Shown piece after piece: positions 8,138 to 16,426 of a DNA stretch of 64,000 nucleotides. Position numbers and translations under genes: made by a program. The notes beneath the pieces are model-generated. The model worked only from the letters and a program-made list of their open reading frames with translations. It ran no database searches and had not been told where the DNA came from. The DNA comes from Streptomyces sp. Ncost-T10-10d (GTDB lineage: Bacteria > Actinomycetota > Actinomycetes > Streptomycetales > Streptomycetaceae). Numbering within the stretch: the stretch's first letter is position 1; each line of letters starts with the position of its first letter. Location: contig NZ_FMDF01000152.1 of the NCBI RefSeq assembly GCF_900091955.1, positions 48,014 through 112,013 on the forward strand, in the 5' to 3' direction.

Positions 8138-9214
8138 TCAGTCGGGGACCACGCATTCGAACGCGTGGAGGTAGGGGTTGACCGGGACGACCCTGTCGAT
8201 CAGCAGCCCGGCATCCGAGATCCGGGTCACCAGGCTCTCCCTTGTGTGCTTCGCACCACCGACGTTGAGGAGCAGCAGCAGGTCCATCGCGGTCGTGAAC
8301 CGCATCGACGGGGTGTCGTCGACGAGGTTCTCGATGACGACGACCCTGGCTCCGGGGCGGGCTGCCGCGACGACATTGCGCAACGTCCTGCGCGTGCTGT
8401 CGTCGTCCCACTCCAGGATGTTCTTGATGATGTAGAGATCGGCTTTGACGGGGATGGCCTCGCGGCAGTCCCCGGCCACGATACGGGTCCGGTCGACGAG
8501 CGGACCCTCGTCCCGCAGCCGGGCGTCGGCACGTGCCACCACGCCCGGCAGGTCCATCAGGGTACCGCGCAGCGACGGGTGCTTCTCCAGCAGGCTGGCC
8601 AGCACGTGTCCCTGGCCGCCGCCGATGTCGGCGACCGCGGACACCCCGGTGAGGTCGAGGAGTTCGGCGACATCCAACGCGGACTGCATGCTGGAGGTGG
8701 TCATGGCCCGGTTGAAGATCTGGGCCGACTCGTGGGCGTCCTGGTGGAGGTAGTCGAAGAACCCCTTGCCGTGCACGTCCGCGAAGACGCTCTTGCCGGT
8801 GCGCACCGCCTCGTCGAGGCGCGGCCAGACGTCCCAGGTCCAGGGCTCGGTGCACCACAGGGAGATATTGCGCAGGCTGTTCGGGTCGTCCTCGCGCAGC
8901 AGGCGGGACATCTCGGTGTGCGTGAAGTACCCGTCCGGCGTCTCGGCGAAGATCCCGTAGCAGGACAGCGCGCGCAGCAGCCGGCGCAGGGGCACCGGCT
9001 CGGTCTTCACCAGCGTCGCGAGTTCCTGCGCGGTCGCGGGCGTCTCGCCCAGCGCGTCGGCGACACCCAGCCGGGCGGCGGCGCGCACGGCGGCCGCGCG
9101 GGCCGCGCCGAAGACGATCTCTCGCAGCTGCATGGCCGGCTGAGGGGGCGTGACGGGGTGCGGGAGGGCGGCGTGTACGGGGGTAGGTGCGGGGGTGGGA
9201 CTCACAGTGGTCAT
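8138..9214 (-). CDS. SAM-dependent O-methyltransferase (plant OMT / TcmO-like class)
   Basis: A 358-residue methyltransferase. The N-terminal ~100 residues form the winged-helix dimerisation domain (ARLGVADALGETPATAQELA). The C-terminal half has SAM motif I VADIGGGQGHVLASLLEKHP, the DLPGVV motif after strand 2, and AGDCREAIP...LYIIKNILEWDDD. This class O-methylates phenolic hydroxyls of aromatic polyketides. It converges on the pigment operon across the shared terminator, so a role in pigment methylation is plausible but inferred; classical whiE lacks a methyltransferase at this spot. AGGAGAAG lies 9 nt upstream of ATG 9214. Confidence 0.85.
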   Translation of the reverse strand: MTTVSPTPAPTPVHAALPHPVTPPQPAMQLREIVFGAARAAAVRAAARLGVADALGETPATAQELATLVKTEPVPLRRLLRALSCYGIFAETPDGYFTHTEMSRLLREDDPNSLRNISLWCTEPWTWDVWPRLDEAVRTGKSVFADVHGKGFFDYLHQDAHESAQIFNRAMTTSSMQSALDVAELLDLTGVSAVADIGGGQGHVLASLLEKHPSLRGTLMDLPGVVARADARLRDEGPLVDRTRIVAGDCREAIPVKADLYIIKNILEWDDDSTRRTLRNVVAAARPGARVVVIENLVDDTPSMRFTTAMDLLLLLNVGGAKHTRESLVTRISDAGLLIDRVVPVNPYLHAFECVVPD

Positions 9215-9249
9215 GCTGTTTCGCTTCTCCTAGTGCGAGGGTGCACCGG

Positions 9250-10338
9250 TCAGCACATCCCGGCCGGTGTGGACTTCTTGCAGACGTTGGCGACGAAGGT
9301 GTTGTTCTTGCCGGTGTCGCCATTGACCAGGTCGGCCGGCTTGTTGCCGAGCGCGACATTGGCACTGATGGTGTGGCCGGTGTTCTTCGTGCCCACGAAG
9401 CTCTTGAACAGCACGACGCCGCCGGAGAGCGGCGTGGCGCCCACGTTGTTGCTGATCGTGTTCGAGCGGACCTGGGTGTCCGCGGCGCCGGTGAGCACGA
9501 TGCCGGAACCCTGGATGGCGGGCAGGCGTTTGGTCTTGGCGCAGTACTTGTTGTTGTCGGTGATCTGGTTGGACTGGATCGTCATGGCTCCGGCCTGCGG
9601 CTTGCCCTCGTCGCCCACGATGAAGGCACCGCTGCAGTTGCCGGTGAAGGTGTTGTCATGGACCGACAGGTTTCTCACGCGCCTGGCGGTGAAACCGATC
9701 CGGTTGTCCGCCAGCGTGTTGTCCTGGATCTCGGTGCCGCGGGTGTCGGTGGCGCCGCCCTCCTCGTCCACAGTGTTCGCGACGAAGAGACCCGCGTCGC
9801 CGTTGGCGTGGGCGGTGTTGCCCGTGAACCGGCCGCGGGTGGAGCGCTCCTGGGCGATGCCCCAGACGCCGTTGTGCTCGGAGGTCACGCGCCGGACGGT
9901 CAGCTGGTCCGTCCAGGAGGCCCAGACGCCGTTCTTCTTGAATCCGGAGACAGTGAGCGAATCGATGCTCACGCCGTCGACGGTACGCCCCTTCTTGCCC
10001 AGGACGCAGATGCCGCTGCCGGCCTTCGCGCAGGCGTCGGTGGACTGCGTCTTTCCCGTGGGGGGCTTGATGACGGTTCGGCCGCCGAGGCCGCGCAGGG
10101 TCAGGCCCTTCTTGTCGATCAGGACGGTCTCGTGGTACGTGCCGGGCATGACGACGACCGTGTCGCCCGGTTTGGCGGCGTTCACGGCCTTCTGGATCGA
10201 CCCGCCGGGGTGCACCACACGCGGGCTCGCGACGGTGCTGGACGGAACCGCCGCCCCGAATACCGCGGCCGAGACGACGAGTCCCGCGGCCGAGACGACC
10301 GAGACAGAGACAAGGCTCATGATGTGTCGTTTCCTCAT
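9250..10338 (-). CDS. Secreted right-handed parallel beta-helix protein
   Basis: A 362-residue exported protein. Residues 1-38 form a Sec signal (MRKRHIMSLVSVSVVSAAGL...AAVFGAAV). After it, PGGSIQKAVNAAKPGDTVVVMPGTYHETVLIDKKGLTLRG is the classic opening of NosD/pectate-lyase-like helices. Many short strand repeats follow (TVSGFKKNGVWAS, VRRVTSEHNGVWG, IQDNTLADNRIGF, IQSNQITDNN). Two cysteines near residue 100 and two near the C-terminus could make disulfides. No catalytic residues can be assigned. Its start is 35 bp beyond the methyltransferase start and both are on the minus strand, so co-transcription is possible. Confidence 0.85.
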   Translation of the reverse strand: MRKRHIMSLVSVSVVSAAGLVVSAAVFGAAVPSSTVASPRVVHPGGSIQKAVNAAKPGDTVVVMPGTYHETVLIDKKGLTLRGLGGRTVIKPPTGKTQSTDACAKAGSGICVLGKKGRTVDGVSIDSLTVSGFKKNGVWASWTDQLTVRRVTSEHNGVWGIAQERSTRGRFTGNTAHANGDAGLFVANTVDEEGGATDTRGTEIQDNTLADNRIGFTARRVRNLSVHDNTFTGNCSGAFIVGDEGKPQAGAMTIQSNQITDNNKYCAKTKRLPAIQGSGIVLTGAADTQVRSNTISNNVGATPLSGGVVLFKSFVGTKNTGHTISANVALGNKPADLVNGDTGKNNTFVANVCKKSTPAGMC

Positions 10339-10555
10339 GAGCCGACGCTATGGGCGATTTCCCCCCATTGCCACATAGGGTGAGCGGTCGGGTACACAGC
10401 GTCCCCGAATGGCTCAGTCCGTGGCCGCCGCCCGGTGTGCGGAGCCGACGCGCGACGGCGCACTCGGGTGATCCTGGCCGGAGCCCGTCCGGGTGGTCCT
10501 CGGGTGCACCGGGCCGGGCGCCATCCGGGTGACTTTCGACCCCCGCTTCCCGGTC

Positions 10556-12184
10556 TCAGTCCTCGGGTCCGCGCCGGGGGGCCACGACCGAGCGGGCCCA
10601 CCGGTAGTCGGCCTTGCCGCTCGGTGAGCGCTGGATCCGCGGGGTGATCACCAGTCGGCGGGGGATCTTGTAGCCGGCCAGGCGGGTCCTGCAGTGCGCC
10701 TGGACGTCGTCGAGCGAGGGCTCGACCGCCCCTTCGCGCAGTTGCACCACCGCCGCGACATGATTTCCCCACCGTTCGTCGGGCACCCCGGCGACCAGCG
10801 CGTCGTACACATCCGGATGGGCCTTCAGTGCCTGCTCGACCTCTTCGGGATACACCTTCTCGCCCCCGGTGTTGATGCACTGCGAACCCCGGCCGAGGAC
10901 CGTGACGATGCCGTCCGCGTCGACGGTCGCCATGTCACCGAGCAGGACCCAGCGCTCGTCACCCCTGCGGAAGAACGTCTCCGCGGTCTTCTGCGGGTCG
11001 TTGTAGTACCCGAGCGGCACATGGCCGCGCTGGGCGATCCGCCCCGGCTCGCCCGGAACAACCGGCTCGTACGTCGCCGGATCGACCACCGCCGTACGGG
11101 AGTTGACCTGGAGCCGGAACCCCTTCTCCGGGCCGGAGTCGGCCGTCGCCGTACCGTTGAACCCGGACTCCGACGAGCCGAAGTTGTTCAGCAGCATCAC
11201 CGTCGGCACCAGTGCCTGGAACTCCGCACGCACCGAGTCCGACATGATCGCGCCCGAGCTGGAGATGGAGAACATCGACGAACAGTCGGTGCCCTTCAGC
11301 GGGCCCTTCAGTGCGTCGATCAACGGCCGCAGCATCGCATCGCCCACCAGGGACACGCTGGTGACCTTCTCCTTCTCGATCGTACGGAGCACCTCCTGGG
11401 GCACGAACTTGCGGTGGATCACGACCCGCTGCCCGAAGTTGAAACCGATGAACGCGGTGAGCGTCGAGGTGCCGTGCATCAGCGGGGGGGTGGGGAAGAA
11501 GGTGATCCCGTCACCGCCCGCGGCCACCCGCTCGGCGAGCTCCTGCGGGGTCTTCACCGGCTCACCGGTCGGTGCACCGCCGCCGAGGCCGGAGAAGAAG
11601 AGGTCCTCCTGGCGCCACATCACACCCTTGGGCATTCCGGTCGTGCCCCCGGTGTAGATGATGAACTGGTCGTCGGCCGACCGCGGTGCGAAGCCGCGTT
11701 CCGGGTTCCCGGCCGCCTCGGCGTCCGTGAACGCCACGGCGTCCGGCCCGCGGACGCCTGAAACCGGTGCTCCCACCCGGATCAGGTGACGGAGGTCCGG
11801 GGCCTTCGGTGCCGCGGCCGAGACCCGTTCGTCGAACTCGGCGTCGAAGACCAGCGCCGCCAGATCCGCATCACGGTAGAGGTAGACCAACTCCTCTTCT
11901 ACATAACGGTAGTTGACATTGACGGGGACGATACGGGCCTTGAGGCAGGCCAGTACCGTCTGGAGGTATTCGACTCCGTTGTAGAGGTGCAGCCCCAGAT
12001 GCTCGCCGGGAGTGATGCCCGCCTCGATCAGATGGTGGGCGATGCGGTTGGCGGCCGCGTCCAGTTCCGCGTACGTCAGGCGGCGCTCCGCACCCGTACC
12101 GGGGTGATCGAGGTAGACGAGCGCCTCGCGTTCCGGGACCGCGTCGACGACCGACTCGAACAGGTCGGCAAGGTTGTACTCCAC
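10556..12184 (-). CDS. Acyl-CoA synthetase (FadD-type, ANL superfamily)
   Basis: A 542-residue AMP-forming ligase that activates a carboxylic acid to its CoA thioester. Signatures: P-loop YTGGTTGMPKGVMW, NNFGSSESGFNGT (adenylate binding), GERW-region WVLLGDMATVDADGIVTVLGRGSQCINTGGEKVYPEEVE, and the catalytic Lys near the C-terminus in QRSPSGKADYRW. GTG 12184 is chosen because AGGAGG lies 5 nt upstream; the frame extends to 12310 but that part crosses the operator candidates. It is divergent from the enoyl-CoA hydratase gene. Overall resemblance is to the FadD19/FadD17 side-chain-steroid ligases of actinobacteria, but the true substrate cannot be read from sequence. Confidence 0.9.
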   Translation of the reverse strand: MEYNLADLFESVVDAVPEREALVYLDHPGTGAERRLTYAELDAAANRIAHHLIEAGITPGEHLGLHLYNGVEYLQTVLACLKARIVPVNVNYRYVEEELVYLYRDADLAALVFDAEFDERVSAAAPKAPDLRHLIRVGAPVSGVRGPDAVAFTDAEAAGNPERGFAPRSADDQFIIYTGGTTGMPKGVMWRQEDLFFSGLGGGAPTGEPVKTPQELAERVAAGGDGITFFPTPPLMHGTSTLTAFIGFNFGQRVVIHRKFVPQEVLRTIEKEKVTSVSLVGDAMLRPLIDALKGPLKGTDCSSMFSISSSGAIMSDSVRAEFQALVPTVMLLNNFGSSESGFNGTATADSGPEKGFRLQVNSRTAVVDPATYEPVVPGEPGRIAQRGHVPLGYYNDPQKTAETFFRRGDERWVLLGDMATVDADGIVTVLGRGSQCINTGGEKVYPEEVEQALKAHPDVYDALVAGVPDERWGNHVAAVVQLREGAVEPSLDDVQAHCRTRLAGYKIPRRLVITPRIQRSPSGKADYRWARSVVAPRRGPED

Positions 12185-12270
12185 CGTTCCTCCTGACCCC
12201 GGATGCTGAATGGCTCGGCGGTCATTAGAGCGCTGGGAGGCACAAGTGTGAAGGGGTGCCGTCGAAGAAA

Positions 12271-12287
12271 TCTGACTGACTGTCAGA
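12271..12287. promoter_or_regulatory. Inverted repeat TCTGAC-N5-GTCAGA, possible TetR-type operator
   Basis: A 6-bp perfect inverted repeat with a 5-bp spacer in the 167-bp divergent region between the acyl-CoA synthetase and enoyl-CoA hydratase genes. Length and symmetry suit a TetR-family dimer. No regulator gene is adjacent. Confidence 0.4.
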
Positions 12288-12314
12288 AAAGTATTGAACT
12301 GGATGCCCACCTAC

Positions 12315-12328
12315 TGCAACCTGTTCTA
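12315..12328. promoter_or_regulatory. KstR-like operator (TNNAACNNGTTNNA)
   Basis: TGCAACCTGTTCTA fits all eight fixed positions of the TNNAACNNGTTNNA pattern known for the sterol-catabolism repressor KstR. It lies 23 bp upstream of the enoyl-CoA hydratase ATG, where a bound repressor would block initiation, and could also affect the divergent synthetase promoter. The match is directly visible; the identity of the regulator is inferred. Confidence 0.5.
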
Positions 12329-12351
12329 GGTCTTGAGACGGGAGGCAGGCA

Positions 12352-13152
12352 ATGGGTGGTACGGAACACCTCACCGTGCAACGCGAGGGCGCCACACTGG
12401 TGCTCACCTTGAACAGGCCGGAGGCGAAGAACGCACTCTCGCTGCCGATGCTGGTCGGGCTGTACGACGGCTGGCTGGCGGCGGACGAGGACGACACCGT
12501 TCGCTCGGTGGTCCTCACCGGCGCGGGCGGCTGCTTCTGCGCCGGCATGGACCTCAAAGCCCTGGCGGGCAAGGGGATGGACGGCGAGCAGTACCGCGAC
12601 CGGATGACCGCCGACCCCGATCTGCACTGGAAGGCGATGCTGCGCCATCATCGCCCCCGCAAGCCGGTCATCGCCGCCGTCGAGGGCCACTGCGTGGCGG
12701 GCGGAACCGAGATCCTGCAGGGCACCGATATCCGTATCGCCGGTGCGAGCGCCACCTTCGGACTCTTCGAGGTCAAGCGCGGACTGTTCCCCATCGGCGG
12801 CTCGACGGTACGGCTGCCCCGCCAGATCGCCCGCACCCACGCTCTCGAAATGCTTCTCACCGGACGCCCGTACAGCGCCGACGAAGCGGCCCGCATCGGG
12901 TTGATCGGCCGAGTCGTCCCCGACGGCACCGCACTGGAACAGGCCCTCGACGTCGCCGAGCGGATCAACGCCTGCGGCCCGCTCGCCGTCGAGGCCGTCA
13001 AGGCCTCCGTGTACGAGACCGCCGAAATGACCGAGACCGATGGGCTCGCCGCCGAACTGAAGCGCGGCTGGCCGGTCTTCGCGACCGCCGACGCCAAGGA
13101 AGGCGCCCGCGCCTTCGCCGAGAAGCGCCCGCCCGTCTACCGGCGCGCCTGA
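12352..13152 (+). CDS. Enoyl-CoA hydratase / crotonase family protein
   Basis: A 266-residue crotonase. N-terminal GATLVLTLNRPEAKNALSL; oxyanion-hole segment CFCAGMDLKALAGKG; second oxyanion segment KPVIAAVEGHCVAGGTEILQGTDIRIAG, which places the G-G pair and a Glu (TE) at the region of catalytic residues; typical PIGGSTVRLPRQIARTHALEMLLTGRPYSADEAARIGLIGRVV. It likely hydrates the double bond of an acyl-CoA made by the divergent synthetase. GGGAGGCAGGCA precedes the ATG. It begins a four-gene operon with the DUF35 and thiolase-fold genes (15-bp gap to the next). Confidence 0.92.
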   Translation: MGGTEHLTVQREGATLVLTLNRPEAKNALSLPMLVGLYDGWLAADEDDTVRSVVLTGAGGCFCAGMDLKALAGKGMDGEQYRDRMTADPDLHWKAMLRHHRPRKPVIAAVEGHCVAGGTEILQGTDIRIAGASATFGLFEVKRGLFPIGGSTVRLPRQIARTHALEMLLTGRPYSADEAARIGLIGRVVPDGTALEQALDVAERINACGPLAVEAVKASVYETAEMTETDGLAAELKRGWPVFATADAKEGARAFAEKRPPVYRRA

Positions 13153-13167
13153 GCCAAGGAGACAACC

Positions 13168-14112
13168 GTGCCCGACGTCCTCAGCGCACCACTGGTGGTC
13201 GAGTTCCCCTTCACCCGCTCTCTCGGCCCGGTCCAGAGCGCCTTCCTGACCGGGCTGCGCGAACGGACCGTGCTCGGCGTGCGGACCGGTGACGGAAAGG
13301 TCCTGGTCCCGCCCGTCGAGTACGACCCCGTCACCGCCGAGGAACTGCGCGAACTGACCGAGGTCGCCACCACCGGCACCGTCACCACCTGGGCGTGGAA
13401 CCCGGCCCCGCGCCGCGACCAGCCCCTGGCCGCCCCGTTCGCCTGGGTGCTGGTCAAGCTGGACGGGGCCGACACAGCCCTGCTGCATGTCCTCGACGCG
13501 CCGGGACCCGAAGCCGTGAACACCGGTATGCGGGTCCGGATCCGCTGGGCTCCGCAGCGCACCGGTGCCATCACGGACATCGCCTGCTTCGAACCGTACG
13601 AGGGCGAGGCGACGGCCGAAAGCATGCCGCACAGCGGCGAGTTCGCCGACCCTGTCACCGGCATCGTCACCCCGGCCCGCCTCGACTACACATACGCTCC
13701 CGGCCGCGCCCAGAGCGCGTACCTCAACGCCCTCTCCGAGCAGCGCACCGTCGGCGAGCGCTGCCCGTCCTGCCGCAAGGTGTACGTCCCGCCCCGCGGC
13801 GCCTGCCCCACCTGCGGGGTCGCCACCGCCGAACAGGTCGAGGTCGGCCCGCGCGGCACCGTCACCACGTACTGCATCGTCAACATCAAGGCGAAGAACC
13901 TCGACATCGAGGTCCCGTACGTCTACGCCCACATCGCCCTCGACGGCGCCGACCTCGCCCTGCACGGACGGATCGGCGGCATCCCGTACGACCAGGTGCG
14001 GATGGGCCTGCGGGTCGAGCCCGTCTGGACCGAGGACGGCCGCCACCCCGACCACTACCGGCCCACCGGAGAGCCGGACGCCGACTACGACGCGTACAAG
14101 GAGCTGCTGTAG
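13168..14112 (+). CDS. Tandem DUF35 OB-fold/zinc-ribbon protein
   Basis: A 314-residue protein made of two homologous halves. The C-terminal half (from ~residue 180) is a standard DUF35 unit: QSAYLNALSEQRTVGERCPS, four zinc-ribbon cysteines in CPSCRKVYVPPRGACPTC, then the OB-fold GTVTTYCIVNIKAK. The N-terminal half repeats the pattern (QSAFLTGLRERTVLGVRTG, KVLVPPVEYDP, GTVTTWAWNPAPR) but all four Cys are gone. DUF35 proteins bind thiolase-fold partners, as in the Ltp2-ChsH2 aldolase of steroid side-chain degradation. The next gene begins directly after its stop, so a complex with it is likely. Confidence 0.88.
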   Translation: MPDVLSAPLVVEFPFTRSLGPVQSAFLTGLRERTVLGVRTGDGKVLVPPVEYDPVTAEELRELTEVATTGTVTTWAWNPAPRRDQPLAAPFAWVLVKLDGADTALLHVLDAPGPEAVNTGMRVRIRWAPQRTGAITDIACFEPYEGEATAESMPHSGEFADPVTGIVTPARLDYTYAPGRAQSAYLNALSEQRTVGERCPSCRKVYVPPRGACPTCGVATAEQVEVGPRGTVTTYCIVNIKAKNLDIEVPYVYAHIALDGADLALHGRIGGIPYDQVRMGLRVEPVWTEDGRHPDHYRPTGEPDADYDAYKELL

Positions 14113-15165
14113 ATGCGAGACGTAGCGATCGTCGCCTTCGCGCAGACGGATCATCTGCGGCGAACCGACGAACTCTCCGAGGTCGAAATGCTCATGCCGG
14201 TCCTGCACGAGGTCCTCGACGCGACCGGCCTCAGGGCGCGTGACATCGGCTTCACCTGCTCGGGATCCAGCGACTACCTCGCCGGCCGCGCCTTCTCCTT
14301 CACCATGGCCCTCGACGGTGTCGGCGCCCACCCGCCGATCTCCGAGTCCCATGTGGAGATGGACGGCGCCTGGGCACTGTACGAGGCATGGGTGAAGATC
14401 CAGACGGGGGAGGCCGACACCGCGCTCGTCTACTCCTACGGGAAGTCCTCGCCCGGCGAGGTGCGCGACGTCCTCACCCGCCAGCTCGACCCGTACTACG
14501 TCGGCCCGCTCTGGCCCGACTCCGTCGCACTCGCCGCACTCCAGGCCCAGGCGCTGATCGACTCGGGCGAAACCGATGGGGCCGCCCTCGCCGCGATCGC
14601 CGCCCGTAACCGCACCGCCGCCGCGGACAACCCGCACGCCCGGATCGCCGGCCCGGTCCCGGCCGGCGAGTATGTCGTACAGCCGCTGCGGACCGGTGAC
14701 TGCCCGCCGGTAGGAGACGGTGCGGCTGCTGTGATCCTCGCCGCCGACGACACGGCGCGGGCCCTGTGCCCCCGCCCCGCCTGGATCCGCGGTATCGACC
14801 ACCGTATCGAGCCCCACAGTCTCGGGGTCCGGGAGCTGACCGAATCGCCGTCCACCCGGCTCGCAGCCGAACACGCCGGGGTCTTCGAACGGCCGGTGGA
14901 CACCGCCGAGTTGCACGCCCCGTTCACCTCCCAGGAGGTGGTGCTGCGCAAGGCGCTCGGGCTCGACGGCAGCGTCACCGTCAACCCGTCCGGCGGTGCG
15001 CTCGCCGCCAACCCCGTCATGGCCGCCGGGCTGATCCGCCTCGGCGAGGCCGCGGCCCGCATCCATCGCGGCGAGTCCGACCGGGCACTCGCCCATGCCA
15101 CCTCCGGGCCGTGCCTGCAACAGAACCTGGTCGCCGTCCTCGAAGGGGAGAGTGCTCATGCCTAA
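14113..15165 (+). CDS. Thiolase-fold protein (lipid-transfer/Ltp2-like), DUF35 partner
   Basis: A 350-residue thiolase-superfamily protein starting at the base after the DUF35 stop. Family marks: MRDVAIVAFAQTDH start, SYGKSSPGEVRDV, PVGDGAAAVILAAD, and the C-terminal NPSGGALAANPVMAAGLIRLGEAA. At the position of the thiolase nucleophile the sequence reads SESHVEMDGAWAL with no cysteine, and the C-terminal catalytic-Cys loop is replaced by HATSGPCLQQNLV. This speaks against ordinary thiolysis and for an Ltp2-like retro-aldol activity with the DUF35 partner (inference). It overlaps the next thiolase gene by 8 bp. Confidence 0.85.
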   Translation: MRDVAIVAFAQTDHLRRTDELSEVEMLMPVLHEVLDATGLRARDIGFTCSGSSDYLAGRAFSFTMALDGVGAHPPISESHVEMDGAWALYEAWVKIQTGEADTALVYSYGKSSPGEVRDVLTRQLDPYYVGPLWPDSVALAALQAQALIDSGETDGAALAAIAARNRTAAADNPHARIAGPVPAGEYVVQPLRTGDCPPVGDGAAAVILAADDTARALCPRPAWIRGIDHRIEPHSLGVRELTESPSTRLAAEHAGVFERPVDTAELHAPFTSQEVVLRKALGLDGSVTVNPSGGALAANPVMAAGLIRLGEAAARIHRGESDRALAHATSGPCLQQNLVAVLEGESAHA

Positions 15166-16324
15166 GGAGCCCGTGGCCGTCGTCGGCATCGGCCAGACCA
15201 AGCACGTCTCCGCCCGCCGGGACGTCTCCATCGCCGGACTCGTCCGCGAGGCCGCCGTCCGTGCGCTGGAGGACGCGGGGCTGACCTGGGCGGACATCGA
15301 CGCCGTCGTCATCGGCAAGGCACCCGACTTCTTCGAGGGCCTGATGATGCCGGAGCTCTATCTCGCCGACGCCCTCGGCGCGGTCGGCAAGCCGATGCTC
15401 AGGGTGCACACCGCGGGCTCGGTCGGCGGCTCCACCGCACTCGTCGCCGCCAATCTGATCTCCGCGAGGGTGCACCGTACTGTCCTCACGCTCGCCTTCG
15501 AGAAACAGTCGGAGTCCAACGCCATGTGGGGCCTCTCGCTGCCCATCCCGTTCCAGCAGCCGCTGCTGGCGGGCGCGGGCGGCTTCTTCGCCCCGCACGT
15601 CCGTGCCTACATGCGCCGCACCGGAGCGCCGGAAACGGTCGGCTCCCTCGTCGCGTACAAGGACCGTCGCAACGCGCTCAAGAATCCGTACGCGCACATC
15701 CATGACCCGGACATCACCCTGGAGAAGGTCCAGTCCGCACCGATGCTCTGGGACCCGATCCGCTACTCGGAGACCTGCCCGTCCTCCGATGGGGCCTGCG
15801 CGATGATCCTCACCGACCGTGCCGGTGCGGACCGTTCGCCGTCTCCGCCCGCCTGGGTGCACGGCGGCGCGATGCGCAGTGAACCGACGCTCTTCGCCGG
15901 CAAGGACTTCGTCTCGCCGCAGGCGGGCAAGGACTGCGCTGCCGATGTGTACCGGCAGGCGGGGATCGGCGACCCCCGAAGGGAGATCGATGCCGTCGAG
16001 ATGTACGTGCCGTTCTCCTGGTACGAACCGATGTGGCTGGAGAACCTCGGCTTCGCCGATGAGGGCGAGGGCTGGAAGCTCACCGAGTCCGGCGTCACCG
16101 AACTCGACGGCGATCTGCCCGTGAATCCCTCGGGCGGAGTGCTCTCCACCAATCCCATCGGCGCCTCCGGCATGATCCGTTTCGCCGAAGCCGCTTTGCA
16201 GGTACGGGGACAGGCGGGCGAGCACCAGGTGGCGGGGGCGCGAAAGGCGCTCGGCCATGCGTACGGCGGAGGGGCGCAGTTCTTCTCCATGTGGTTGGTC
16301 GGAGCCGAGCCTCCCACCCGCTGA
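15158..16324 (+). CDS. Thiolase-fold lipid-transfer protein
   Basis: A 388-residue second thiolase-superfamily member. ATG 15158 is chosen (GGGGAG 7 nt upstream, 8-bp overlap with the preceding gene) over the longer frame from 15095. Marks: VAVVGIGQTKHVSARRDVSIAGLVREAAVRALEDAGL; SETCPSSDGACAMILTDRAG; VNPSGGVLSTNPIGASGMIRFAEAA. The usual nucleophile region reads HTAGSVGGSTALVAANL, Gly/Ser rather than Cys, and the C-terminal end is HAYGGGAQFFSMWLVG. It probably forms a complex or successive step with the preceding thiolase-fold/DUF35 pair in acyl-CoA shortening. Last gene of this operon. Confidence 0.87.
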   Translation: MPKEPVAVVGIGQTKHVSARRDVSIAGLVREAAVRALEDAGLTWADIDAVVIGKAPDFFEGLMMPELYLADALGAVGKPMLRVHTAGSVGGSTALVAANLISARVHRTVLTLAFEKQSESNAMWGLSLPIPFQQPLLAGAGGFFAPHVRAYMRRTGAPETVGSLVAYKDRRNALKNPYAHIHDPDITLEKVQSAPMLWDPIRYSETCPSSDGACAMILTDRAGADRSPSPPAWVHGGAMRSEPTLFAGKDFVSPQAGKDCAADVYRQAGIGDPRREIDAVEMYVPFSWYEPMWLENLGFADEGEGWKLTESGVTELDGDLPVNPSGGVLSTNPIGASGMIRFAEAALQVRGQAGEHQVAGARKALGHAYGGGAQFFSMWLVGAEPPTR

Positions 16325-16426
16325 CCGCGGTCTGTCCCGGACCGGTGGAAGCCCGGCCCGCGGCCTGTCCCAGGCCGCCGCCGGTGGCTAGGCTTTGGCC
16401 CGGGACGACAAGCGGGAGGAGCCGAC

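Noticed and set aside
8027..10378. 783-codon plus-strand frame
   Set aside because: Antisense of the methyltransferase and beta-helix genes and running through the terminator; composition is typical of GC-rich shadows.
12283..15318. 1011-codon minus-strand frame
   Set aside because: Antisense of the hydratase, DUF35 and thiolase-fold genes, all of which have clear family motifs and coupled starts.
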